A stretch of 64,000 bases of DNA from positions 62,001-126,000 of the forward strand of contig JAGHQL010000056.1 in NCBI GenBank assembly GCA_020080175.1, in the 5' to 3' direction. Both the position numbers and the translations under genes were made by a program. Below are positions 43,628-54,342 of this stretch, piece after piece. Origin of the DNA: Glutinoglossum americanum (taxonomy: Eukaryota; Ascomycota; Geoglossomycetes; Geoglossales; Geoglossaceae). Numbering within the stretch: the first letter of the stretch is position 1; the number at the start of each line of letters is the position of its first letter. The notes beneath the pieces were generated by a model. That model worked only from the letters and a program-made list of their open reading frames with translations, was not told where the DNA came from and ran no database searches.

Positions 43628-46016
43628 TTAATGCTGCTCGTAGCCTGCACCAACATGCCATGGACTCGGGTTATTCGATTGCTTGTATCGTCCATATGGT
43701 GAAGGCGAACTCGTGGCAGAACGATTCGCCAAGAACGGGTCCCGAGATTCGCCATAGCCTCGATGTGACGAATCACCGTAGACGAGAGGCTCGGAGGGAT
43801 CGATTGGGGAGTGCGGGGGCTCTCTGTTCGTCGGAGGATGCATGGAATTTGCAGACACTGGAGGGTGAGCAACGCCAGCATCGAATTGTTTTCTCGACCC
43901 CGCTCCGGGTGAGAGGGGTCCCATTTCATCGTACCCTCGCGGGTCTTTGTCTCCTCTCGCCGTAGCACCTAGAGCATTAAGCTCGGTCGGTAGTGCTAAT
44001 TGTGTCTGAGACTTAATGAAGGAAGCACGGTCGTCCTGCATACGTTCATATCGTACATCGGGGTTCTTCGATACTATGGCGTAAATCGAAGAGATGAGCA
44101 CCAGAATAAGAAGCACAAGAGCAAAGGCGGCGTTGATCACGAAGAAGACAACACCCATAACACCCGATACGATTTTCTGGAAGCAGTTAGCAATAATTAT
44201 TTGCAGTGGTAATGTGGGCAGGAGTAGGTACGTACTGGTTGGTTGAAAAGGTTACTGAACACCAGCAGGAATATGGCATTGAGGAAGTTTATAGAGCAAA
44301 TAGAGATGTTGAAAATATTTGTTCTCTTGTCCATCCACGGTTTATACCAGCTCACCGCGACCAGAACAGCGAGTTCTATCAAGACCAACGCGACAGCTTG
44401 AATTGTACCGTTCTTTTGTCCGAAAGAAATGAACATGGCCTTGATGAGAATGTAGAAGAGGACGGGTCCGATGAACCAGTAAGCAGTCGCCTTGAATTGG
44501 ACGTAGAGAAAGCCCCATCGATTAAGTGTATCATTATCGGAGTAAAGGATGTCCGCAGGGTTCTTATGTATAGAGCGTTTGGCAAATTGGTATACTTTCC
44601 AACAAGCCCACGAAAGGATCGCAGTCATGGAGAAGAAGAAAAATAAAGCCAAGACGACCTCCGCGGGCGAGTCAATAACCGTGAGCTCCCAGAGGCAGAG
44701 CACAGCCATTTGAGGATAACCTATTATAACCTTTTGGACAAAGTCAGCAAGTAATCATGCAAGTACACCTTATAAATATACGCACAAGGCGGTACATGAT
44801 CCCCTTCAATACGATCTTCCAGTTCTCTCTAAAGTCAAGGAACTTCTCGCGTTTCATCCATTCAAACTTCACTGCCGCCTCGCAGAAACCCTTGAATGCC
44901 GCGACTCCAAGAGCAACCATTACGACAAAGATGATCAGGAAGGATAGACCAGTCATGAACAGGTTCGTGACCTCGATACCCGACTTGAATGAGACTCTCT
45001 TGATTCCCTTAACGACCACCACACGGTTTACCTCGTTGATGGAATTGTCCTTGTTGCTCCGGGCAATTGACTGGTAGTACGCCCGCATCATAAGTTTGTG
45101 GACAATCTCCGCTGATCGCTTTTGGATGGATACAGAGGTGGTCGAAAGTTCGCTCAGCAAGGTGGATGGCGTCCCTCCAGTAGACTGCTGGAACCAGGTG
45201 AAGATTCTCTGCATGAAGCGCACCTTGATAATACCCATACTCCAGTTAAAGTTCATGGTCCACGACTGGACGATAGGAGGTAGCGGGAATGCTATCATCC
45301 CGGTAATTGACTGGGCCTGGAAGTATCCAAAGAGCGAAAGCGCGTTTGCAGCAACGTGAGCGGCGGTGTTTGAATGGCCTAGCCCCGATGAAATAGCAGA
45401 CGCTAGCAGTCCGAGACCGGCTATGACAGCGGTAATCCAGCTCACGGCCTTTTGGTCAACAGTCTTCCCGTTTGATAGTTGAGCCTCGACGCAAGCCACA
45501 CTCACACCATCGGTATTATTGATATAGATCCTAACAGTGCCGTCGAGATCCGGTACGTTGTATGCAAGAGCTTTGTAAAGGTAGAGGTTAGCAACGACAA
45601 GTGAGAATCTGCACCCATATGCCTAGCTTACCAGGTATTGACTTTATGACTTCTTCAGAGACCTGAATGTTTGAGTTTAGGTCAATTTGACCAGTATTCA
45701 TGGGACAAAATCCCTTCAGGTCTGCCATGCGGCAAGGATCCAGAACCTGCTTCAGTGCGGTGAACCCGTAGGCAATGACCCTCAATTCAGCGGTGATATT
45801 CCCTGCTATCGATGAGATGCCGACGACATCGAACCCAAGGGTGCGATTATCAGGCGTAAAGACAACATTAAAGAGCGATGCCGTGAAGTTTGAATTATCC
45901 TGACATGGACTGAGTGATTTCGATTCGATTAATCGGATCGCGGATGAGAATGGAAGTATAGAAAGAAGGATTGCGAGGAGCAGAGAGAGCGGTGTTGATA
46001 TTAATGAGCGACGCAT
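43628..46016 (-). CDS. FLC-family (flavin carrier / TRP-like) membrane protein
   Basis: Exons on the minus strand are 45632-46016, 44786-45570, 44236-44730 and 43628-44176; all phases agree, about 737 aa. A signal peptide (SLLLAILLSILPFSSA) is followed by an ML/MD-2-like lumenal domain with paired Cys (SLSPCQDNSNFTASLFNVVF, PCRMADLKGFCP). The TRP-like domain then has about eight to nine membrane spans (for example WITAVIAGLGLLASAIS, MTGLSFLIIFVVMVALGVAA, VVLALFFFFSMTAILSWACW). The C-terminal tail is cytosolic, Ser/Pro-rich. The family (yeast Flc1-3, S. pombe Pkd2) acts in ER/vacuole/plasma membrane, in FAD import, calcium and cell-wall homeostasis. The third exon uses a weak acceptor (CCAAAAG) with branch GCTGAC. 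Confidence 0.88.
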
Positions 46017-47466
46017 CGTGATAACCCGTCGTTGCGTTTTCTTAGAGTTGATGTGCGATCAAGTGGCAAACGTAACCTCCTGTTGTCTTGCCCACCTCCG
46101 ACCTCATCAAGATCAAGATTCGCAATGACTTAAGACGCGCGCTCGCCTTTGTTCAAACGCGTTTTCAGCGACCTCAGTTGCTTGTTCCAAGGGATGTGCT
46201 GTTTGGATCTTTGTTACGGGCGTCGGCTGAGCGGTTGCAGGGGCGACCGAAAAACCTGACGAAAATAAAGGGTGAAGAAAAGCGAAAGGCAAAAAGGAAA
46301 CAATTAACTCTCCAGAGCGACCGTGGAATTCTACAGCGGAACGATGAACCTCACTCTGAGCAGAGAAAACGAATGATGGCGCGACGAACGGGTGAGAATT
46401 TGTTGAAAGTGAAGCTGTGAAGAACTGACGGAGAAGCCAAGGGACGAATAAGGCCGGAAGAGGGCTGTTACTAAGATAACCACCGAAACCTGAAGGGGGG
46501 AGAACGGAGTAGGGGTTGGGCAGGGTTGGTTTTCGCCTGGGGGTGGACGATGTATTGGTGACGGAAGTGACGCGGCGCTTTCAGCGTAGCGCGCGATGCT
46601 TTGCTCGCATTGAACTGCACTGCCTCACTCGCCTGCTACAGCCAGCATGGGCGGGCCAAACGAAACCGGCATAGTATAATGATCCTACATCGATTCGCCG
46701 CTGCTCAGCCGTAGATCGTATGCCCACAGGGCGAGCAGGGAAGGGTCTTGGTAGAGTCCGGGTAAAACGGGGAAAGGGGGACCCGATGTACAAGTACAGA
46801 TTCTCCAGGCAAAGTCCGGAGACCGCCCACAGCATCGCACGTCGGATCTCGTGAAGTTACGTGGGCCTCTATATTTTTATTTTCGCACCCGGTTGTTCCG
46901 CATGGACAACAGGCCCGTCCATCCTGCGAGACCGTTTGGGAAACGCGGATTCTAGCGGGTTTCTGGCACCTTGTGATCGTAAATGCCCTAACTCCGTGTG
47001 AAACTAATTCGTGACAGATTCAAGGGAAAAAAGGTTTTCATTTAAGCGCAGGTACGCACTTCTTCGTAACTGGTTCGGTCGGTTCTACCGTAATCTCAGC
47101 CCCATGCTACTTTGATTCTGCAATACGGCACCGCCCCAGTCAACAACGGCTTCCGCGCAGAAACATTTCGCAAAAATAGATGGTCTGGGTGGGCAGAAAT
47201 ACAGACCGCATGGCAAGAAAAGTAAAATAAAAGTAAAAATATCGTTATATGTATCCGAAAAACCGAAATGAATATTCCCAACGATATTTTAAATAAAAGT
47301 TCTAAAAGGGCGCGCGAATTTGCGATGAATCCATGCTGCGTCACGAGATTGCGATCGAAATGGATGGAGGCTCAAGTCAAATCTGAAGTTCGTGACCTGC
47401 ATCTGCAAATCGAGCTTCTCACCTCGCATCTTAGCCGCACACTGATTATCCGCTGCAGTCTCCAAG
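46017..47466. other. Divergent region, FLC / U1-C
   Basis: A 1.45-kb stretch. The frame at 46088-46420 is basic low-complexity with no family. Nothing else is recognised. Confidence 0.4.
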
Positions 47467-48455
47467 ATGCCTAAATATAAGTCCTCTCGCCTTCCATCCT
47501 TAAGCCTCCTCTGCTGACAACCCCATTACTCTTCTGTAGGTGCCTTCAAACTCATCCCCGATGATTTTGCTCTGCGAAGTGAACCATTTCCCAAAACGAT
47601 CGTTTGGTGACAAGAAGCTTATATGACGTCGTAACCAACAAAGGTGATTACTGCGATGTGTACCTCACGCACGACTCGATGAGCGTGCGCAAAGCTCATA
47701 ATAGCGGAAGAAATCATCTGAGGAATGTCGTGGACTACTACCAGCGTGAGTTGCGCGTCGCAGAGCCTCCACCAATTAGTTTCGTAGGTTGCTATTGCTA
47801 ATTCGACATGGCGAACCACCAGAGATCGGTCACGAGAAGGCTCAGAGCGTCATCGATTCAATCACAAACTCCTACGCAGCGGAGGGCAAATCCAGCCAAA
47901 ACCCCATGCTAGGACAAAACCCTGGAGTTGGCCAGCCGTTTCCACCTCCACCTTTCGGCTTTCCTGGTGTGTCACCCATCATCTATGCCCACCGCCATTG
48001 ACCACAGAGAGCGTGCAAATTAACCACTGCTTAGGTCGTCCAGGTGCCATCCCCCCGCCTCCCTTTGGCGTCCTCCCGGGCGGTCCAGGTGGCGCAAGCG
48101 GCCTTCCTCCGCGTAAGCTCCCACCCAGTTACCCCAACACTCCCCCATGCAAAATATCAAACTAACCCCAAAATCAGCCCCAGGTGGTCGTGTTGCCATG
48201 CCATTCCCCTTCCCGCCTCCGATAAACGCTGCGAACGGAGCCACAAGCGGACCACCAGCTCCTGTACCGAGCGGTATGCCTGCCTTCCCGCCCCTACCAC
48301 CGAGTGGCTTCCCGCCAAATTTCCAGTTCCCGCTACCGGGCATGCCAGGTTTTTTACCGCCGCCAGGGCAACACATGAGTCCAGGTGCAACCCCAGGCGG
48401 ACCGCCACCAGGGATGCCTCCAATGAGTGGCGGTGGGGAGAGCGGTGGGAGGTGA
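47467..48455 (+). CDS. U1 snRNP protein C (U1-C/Yhc1)
   Basis: Stabilises the U1 snRNA-5' splice site pairing. Certain exons are 47644-47745, 47823-47966, 48035-48112 and 48178-48455. The U1-C-type C2H2 finger and following helix are nearly invariant: [54 protein letters not shown] Pro/Gly-rich tail ([19 protein letters not shown]) is also typical. The first exon is unclear. ATGCCTAAATAT at 47467 encodes the expected MPKY, but no GT donor there joins in frame to 47644; the expected Y/F-C between MPKY and DYC is not found. Either a non-canonical donor, a microexon or a local sequence change is involved. Confidence 0.87.
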
Positions 48456-49537
48456 TCGGGAGTTGCCTTACTCCCATCCTCGAGATACGCCAAGCGGGTA
48501 GGAGGTTTGTGTGTATAACTAGATGGCCTTGCCACTGCTTTTTGTACTTAAAAAGGCGTTTCTGGAGGCGTGTGTCCTTATCCATAAATTATATCCATTT
48601 CAGAAAATATTGCGACCGAAGATAAATAAAATGAAAATAAAAATAAAAATAAAAAAAACCGGCGATGTAGATCCCACCTTGTCCATTGCCTTATTTTTCT
48701 ACCCAACCCCCGGGAATCTACGCATAAATCGAATCCTGCAACAGTTCCACGGGGAATTCGTACCGCATAGACGAAAAACCCTGCCCCCCCAAGTATCCAC
48801 GAATTCATCCGTTCATGCCAACCAACAACCCCCCCTACCATCATTATGCTTAAAACCCCGTCCACACCACAGACAGCCCTTATCGCTAGCGTCCTCCAAT
48901 CTCTCTCCCACATATCTGTTTTAGCGGTTTGGCGTTTTTTCGTTAAAGAACGCCACTTGCGGGGGGAGAACAGAGAGAGGGGGGGGGGGTTACAGGACGG
49001 TTTCAGGTATTCAGACCTCCCCGTTCTTTCCCTTTGGGTTGTTGGAATTGTTTTTTTGTGTGTTTTGGCGTCTTGAGGGACGGGATTGGGGTTTATTGAG
49101 GGTGGGCTTTTTATGTGGTGGGTAGGGACGGGGGGTGGCGTGGGGATCTATGGTTTTTTTTTTATATGTGTGTCGGGGTTGTGTTGTACGTGTGCATGAG
49201 TACAAATTATTGGTCTGGTGCTATAGAGTTCTTTTTATTTTTTTTCTGCATGTTCGGTGGGGTGGTGTGTGGTGCGGGATAGACACTAGATATCCTCGCG
49301 GAAACTGTCTGTTGAGTCCGCTATCAAAAATCGGCGAAGGTGGTTTATGAGTCGGATGGTAAGTGTCGTGGCGGGTTTCCCAAGGCGGAGAATATCCGCG
49401 GTCCTACTATCCTAGACATGTCAATTGGGGCTGGATCGGCGTGGCGGTGCTATTATGAATGCCTTGAGGACGGAAAACTTTTTCCCCTGTACACCTATGT
49501 CCCGTCAAGTGCCCATATCGGAATATTCCCCCCCCAA
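48456..49537. other. Intergenic between convergent U1-C and SPF27 genes
   Basis: No gene. An AAAATA microsatellite lies at about 48622-48657. From 48960 to 49260 the plus strand is strongly G/T-rich with G- and T-runs. Confidence 0.5.
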
Positions 49538-50230
49538 TTACCTCCCCACGCCCTCTCTCCTCTGCCTCAAAATCTCTAACCTCAACCCCTCGGCTGCAAT
49601 CTCCGTCTCTACCACTCCTCTGACTCCCTTCTTCCACGCATTCTCTAACCCCTCCATCTCCCCTCTCACCCCCTCCTGCCCGGCCTTCCTCATCTTGTTC
49701 ACCTCTTCAGTCTGTTGTCTCGTATCTACAAGCTCGCGCTCCACATCGCGTAGAATGTCCTCCAGCTGCGCATTGCCGACCAGCCAAGCGTTCTTGCCGA
49801 ATTGCTCGAGGAGCGCGAGGTTCTGATTGCGGGTATGGAGGTAGGTGGAGGAAGTGTAGGCTTTTTGGAGAGTGCTGTGGTAGTCGGTTGGGTTGGTGCT
49901 GGCGGGTGCGTCAAGAGCTTCGTAGCGGGAGGTGTCGATACCGCCAGTGAGGGGTTGGTTGGAGGCGTGGCGTGCGATTTCTTGTTCAAGGAGCGGGGTT
50001 AGCGTGGATGGTGGAAGAGCCGGGAGGAGCGGGTGAAGCGTTGTGAGGTGCTCAGGCGCAAGAGACGCAGTAATCAGGGAAGCTATGGCGGCCCGCTGTT
50101 GGGGGGTTGGCTCAGGATCGACGTCTTTGATGAAGTTAGTGATTGATCCCAAAAGCTCATAAAGCTCCAAAAGAGCGATGAAGAAAAACCTACAGGGTAG
50201 AGAGTCATGTGAAGCGTCTATCAGAGGCAT
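49538..50230 (-). CDS. cwf7: Pre-mRNA-splicing factor SPF27/BCAS2 (Cwf7), Prp19 complex
   Basis: Subunit of the Prp19 (NineTeen) complex of the active spliceosome. Exons on the minus strand are 50194-50230 and 49538-50124 (GTAGGT donor, branch TCACTAAC, acceptor CAAAG), about 207 aa. The splice restores the family start DSLPYVDPEPTPQQRAAIAS. The conserved C-terminal coiled-coil region has NAWLVGNAQLEDILRDVERE and LVDTRQQTEEVNKMRKAGQ. Its neighbour U1-C is also a splicing factor, probably by chance. Confidence 0.88.
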   Translation of the reverse strand: MPLIDASHDSLPCRFFFIALLELYELLGSITNFIKDVDPEPTPQQRAAIASLITASLAPEHLTTLHPLLPALPPSTLTPLLEQEIARHASNQPLTGGIDTSRYEALDAPASTNPTDYHSTLQKAYTSSTYLHTRNQNLALLEQFGKNAWLVGNAQLEDILRDVERELVDTRQQTEEVNKMRKAGQEGVRGEMEGLENAWKKGVRGVVETEIAAEGLRLEILRQRREGVGR

Positions 50231-50371
50231 TTTTTGCTTGGAACCGATCGGAGTTAGTTAGGAAGTTATTAGCAATTTCCTCTGGTCGAGGTTGCTGGGA
50301 ATATTTTGGCAAATGTAGGTGGGTGGTGGGCTTGTTAGATCTTATGTCGCTTATGCGGACGGTCTGTCATC

Positions 50372-50457
50372 GGTAACATGGTGTAATGGTAGCACGTAAC
50401 GTTGTGGTTAAGCGTCTTGGCGCCGTTTTGGTCTGAGTTCGATTCTCAGTGTTACCA
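50372..50457 (+). tRNA. tRNA with short intron, probably tRNA-His (GTG)
   Basis: A cloverleaf can be drawn by eye. The 7-bp acceptor stem is GGTAACA/TGTTACC with discriminator A; D-arm GTGT...GCAC; T-arm CTGAG-TTCGATT-CTCAG. The anticodon arm is AACG-TTGTGG ... C-CGTT, with anticodon GTG at 50404-50406 and a ~15-nt intron after position 37 (about 50408-50422). One pair at the top of the anticodon stem is mismatched (T-T). A T-run at 50472-50483 can end Pol III transcription. The exact intron borders, and so the identity, are less sure than the gene call. Confidence 0.75.
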
Positions 50458-50625
50458 CACACAGATCTCAACTTTTTTTTTTTTCCTCCGCCGCCTTTCT
50501 CAACACCACACACAATTCACCCACTGCCGCCTTTGCTCACCCATCGCGCACCCCGTCCCCCAGACTGCCCACCCGTCCTCGCCCATCCTTCCTTATTCCG
50601 CGCCGCCAAAATCGTCAACTTTTGA

Positions 50626-50717
50626 CGATGGGGTGCGCGTTCCCAACCCCGGGTCCCCGGAAGCTGCTCCACGATGGGGTGCCCGTTCTCAACCCCGGGT
50701 CCGTCGAATCCCCCCCC
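50626..50717. repeat. 46-bp-period direct repeat
   Basis: Two copies beginning CGATGGGGTG and containing CAACCCCGGGTCC, starting at 50626 and 50672. Confidence 0.8.
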
Positions 50718-50925
50718 CCTAAAGCTGCTCTTTCTTGCCTGTTATTCTATGTGCTGCTACTTTCTCTGCGTCGTTACCTTCTGTGCGCTGCTCTTTCTGT
50801 GTGCTTCTCTTTCTGTACGCTGCTACTTTCTGTCACTGCTACTTTCTATGCGCTGCAAAAAGCCTTTTCGCTGTTCATACCACTATTCTTTTCAAAACTA
50901 TCTTTGGTTTACGTCGACTGTTATT

Positions 50926-51167
50926 CCGACCATCAGACCGTTTGACCGTTTGACCGTTTGACCGTTTGGCCTTTCGACTGTTCACTGTCCGACCGTCCGG
51001 CCGTTCGACCGTTCGACAGTTCGACCGTCTGACAGCTCGACAGTCAGACCGTTTGACCGCTCAACAGTTTAACCATTCGACTATTCACCGTCCCACAGTT
51101 CGACTGTCAGACCGCTCGACTGTTCGACCCTTGGACCATCCGACCGTGCAACCGTGCAATCATTCTA
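50926..51167. repeat. 8-bp tandem array (GACCGTTC units)
   Basis: About 30 diverged copies in register of an 8-bp unit, consensus GACCGTTC/GACCGTTT. The left end is most regular. The array stops about 13 bp before the ATG of the DUF3435 recombinase, so it must be part of its leader or promoter. Confidence 0.9.
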
Positions 51168-51179
51168 CAAGTGTGCTTG

Positions 51180-53895
51180 ATGGGAAAGAAGGGGTTGACT
51201 CTGGAAGAAATAGCTAAAAGGGCTCGGGAGAAGGGTTTTAGTGATGACATAACCGGCATTGATGATACTCAAATTTTGAAACCTATCACGGCTCACACGG
51301 AACGGTTATACGATCGACGGTGGAATATGTGGGTTGAGTATGTCTATCTTCCTCACCCAATTAGACATCTATTAGGGTTGCAACTACCTTAACAGCATCC
51401 AACGGGATTATGCTAATGCCGCTACTCATAGATATACGAAGACTCACCCCAATGTCAGTCCTCATGACATGCAAACAGCAAAGCATTTTGTCGAGTTTCT
51501 TGCTTGCTGTGCCGAAGGTGTCAATAGTGACAAGCCAACTGTATCATCTATTCGCATGTATTGGCGACAGTTCATCTCTGCTTGGGAGCGCCGGACTTCT
51601 GATCCTATTTCCAAAAAGATAAAGGAATCAATCACTTATGTATGTTGCCCATAATACCTACACTTCAAACCATCTAAACATTTTCCCCGACTTTCAGTAC
51701 ATACAAGGCCACCTACAGAAGAAGCTTGCTCTTCCGGCGACTCAACGGCAGCCACATTACCTTACCACCAAAGTCTTTGTCATCCTATTAAAGCAGTTAT
51801 GGCAGAATGACTGGTATGAGTACCATCATGAAAGTTCTAGAGTGCGGTTTACCGCTGCACTCCAACTTTGCTGTTATACGTCTGGGAGAATCGGAGAGTT
51901 TTTTGAGTCCAGTGTGCGACCAGGCTCAAATCTAGGTCTTTATTACAAAGTATACTTGCAACTATTTCACATGCCCAGCTTTGGGGTAGGAGAAGTGTCT
52001 AAAAGTTGATCTCTGACAGGACATCACTTTCGTTATACGCTGGGACAATGATAGAAAACCCGAAATTGTAGTAAAAATTCTCAGGAACTACGCCAAAGGC
52101 ATGACAAATACACCACTTAAAAGGTTAGCCTTAAATTCATTAAACCTCAAGATTTTTAATAACGGGAATCTGAAATCAGGCCAATGCATTCAATTTACGA
52201 AAAGACAGATACTCTTCTGGTCAACCCAGTACTATTTCTCCTGGCCATAGCACTTGCCGATAATGCTTTTAGAGATTATTCTACCTTAGAAGAGATTCTT
52301 GCAATTGAACCACCAGCGGATGAAGATCTTTACCACATTGAATGGAAAGATGATATTCTTGATATGCCTTTTTTCCGGACTGCAACTTTCGAAGGCCCTA
52401 CTAACAAAATCCAAAAGTCAAACTCATTTAGTCATCAGCTAGTGGCACTCGGCAGACGAGCAGGATATGAGGAAAATATTACTGTTCATGATGCTCGACG
52501 AGAAGCACTTATTAAAGCTGATGGTATGATCCTCTATACAATCGAATTTTTTTTTTTTAGCTAACTGTTTTGGTGGAGATGGCTACTCAATTGCGGAACG
52601 AATGAAGTTTGCTGGACATATAGACTCAAGTACTTTTCTCAATTCTTATATGGCTCAAATTAGCACTGTTGATGGACAAGCTAGCTTTTTGGGGCAAAAG
52701 CTACGAGGAGACCATATTGAGGATCTCCGCGGAATGTCTTTGCGCCGACATCCGCAGCTTTGGCATTCCTTGCCTGCGAAAATACGATGCGATCTTGAAT
52801 GCCGTTCAGACCTCATTGCTCTTCAAAAGGATATCGACACTTTAACAGAGAAAATTGTTCAAGAAGGAAGCAAGCAAGATCGAGTTTTCCGACAACAACT
52901 ATATGACAAAAAGCGTCGAATTATTACCATTGAACTTAGGAAGCAGCAAGCACTCCAACCACGAAGACTCAAGTCTCATACTGCACATGAGACTCACTTG
53001 GAGGACTTTCGTCGCACTCTCTTCAGCCGTACTCATCATCTAATGCCTGAGCGTAGCCGTTTGGCATCCTACCTACTCCTTCCAGTTGCATTACGGAGTC
53101 CTGAAGGCCGCTGTGTTCTTGCGGACTTGATTTCGCTATGTACACAAGATTCTCGGGTTGCATACCAGTCAAGCTTACAGCCAAAAATGGGTAATTGCCC
53201 AGTACCCAAATGTCTTCTACGTACGGATAGGTTAGTTACCTTCTCCTAATCCTAAAAAATTGCTAACACGTGTCTTCTACAATAGTATACAAGTAGCTGA
53301 TCGATGGAAACATGCATATCATTGTTCTAGAACATATCTTGAGTCTAGATATGGATTTGCGCAGTTGTGCTTTCAATGTGATAAATGGATCACAGACGAG
53401 GCCAAATGGGATCAGCATTGCCAAAGCCACCTAGACAAACCTGAGTTACTTCCTCTTCGATGCGAACCTCTTGTTTTTCGCTTGGCGCTTGCATGTGCCG
53501 GATACTGCCCTTTCTGCTTGGGAAATCCGAGATTACCAGCATCTGAACGGTTACATCAATTCATGTACAAAAACCGTTGGTTGCCACATATCGGTCAACA
53601 CGTTCGGGAACTAGACAGCGATAAGGCAGTAAAATGCCTGCATCCTGGCTGTGCAATATCATTCGGATCGGTTCAGGATCTGCTATACCACTTTGAAGAT
53701 ATCCACGGTATTAAATTCACGGAAGCAACGACAAAACGCAAACTATATTTTGATTCTGAAGACGACGTCAGCAGGGTAAAAAAGTCCCGACGAGCAAGTC
53801 GACAAGACAAGAAGTCGAATGATCTACTCTACAAAAAGAAGTTTAAAATAGCAAAAGTGCCACCACATCTTTCTGTCAGCCCTTCAGATATATGA
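51180..53895 (+). CDS. DUF3435 tyrosine recombinase with C2H2 fingers (Starship-captain family)
   Basis: Seven exons, 51180-51337, 51396-51639, 51698-51949, 52020-52123, 52180-52523, 52561-53230 and 53286-53895, join in phase into 793 aa with no break. The N-terminal SAM-like part has KPTVSSIRMYWRQFISAWER and LTTKVFVILLKQLWQNDWYE. The catalytic domain has the first Arg in LQLCCYTSGRIGEFFES, the H-x-x-R box in ITVHDARREALIKADG, and the His/Tyr box in MKFAGHIDSSTFLNSYM. The C-terminus has three C2H2 fingers (CFQCDKWITDEAKWDQHCQ, CPFCLGNPRLPASERL, CLHPGCAISFGSVQDLLYHF) and a basic tail. Family members cut and paste DNA; in Starships this gene sits at the 5' end and reads inward. The 37-bp intron 52524-52560 is unusually short. 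Confidence 0.88.
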
Positions 53896-54342
53896 GCTCT
53901 TCACAACGGATGGGATAGTCAAAAGTAAAACCTTTGTTTCCTCTAAGCATTTAGACTAAAATATTGTTCTGCAGCTTTTATGTTATTCTAGCATTTTTAC
54001 AAGTTTTACTAGCACGTTTTATAGCTGAATATAATATTATTTATTTTATCTTCAAGTTTCGACCAGCTCATTTAAGATGTTTAAGCTCCTTGATTTTGAT
54101 GCCTCTGGGGGGTCGGAAACCGGGGCCTGGGGGTAAGGAACGGAACCTTTTCTAAATATAACTAAGCGCTCACGTATCAATTCTTGTGTATTTGTGGCTC
54201 AGCTTACTTTACTTATTAGTTAAAGTTTACGGTGCTGGCCTCCATCATAGAATTATATCTTAGGGCCCTCCGCAAGCAAACGTTTACATTCACTACACCT
54301 TCGCACGATATAGTTCAACCCTAGCCGACACAGATTTCTGAT
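53896..54342. other. AT-rich intergenic after the recombinase
   Basis: No gene seen. T-rich just after the stop codon, which fits a 3' UTR. Confidence 0.45.

Larger units (their letters stand above)
50458..51179. other. Repeat-filled interval between tRNA and DUF3435 gene
   Basis: C/T-rich start with a T-run. A 46-bp-period duplication (50626-50717), a stretch of diverged TGCTACTTTCTGTGCG-like units (50735-50870) and the 8-bp array (50926-51167) follow. No gene is seen. The left end of a mobile element could lie here. Confidence 0.5.

Noticed and set aside
46088-46420. Basic 110-aa frame between FLC and U1-C genes
   Set aside because: Low-complexity Lys/Arg sequence without homology pattern or splice support.
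50926-51217. Open frame through the 8-bp array
   Set aside because: It is a low-complexity by-product of the array and overlaps the recombinase start in another frame.
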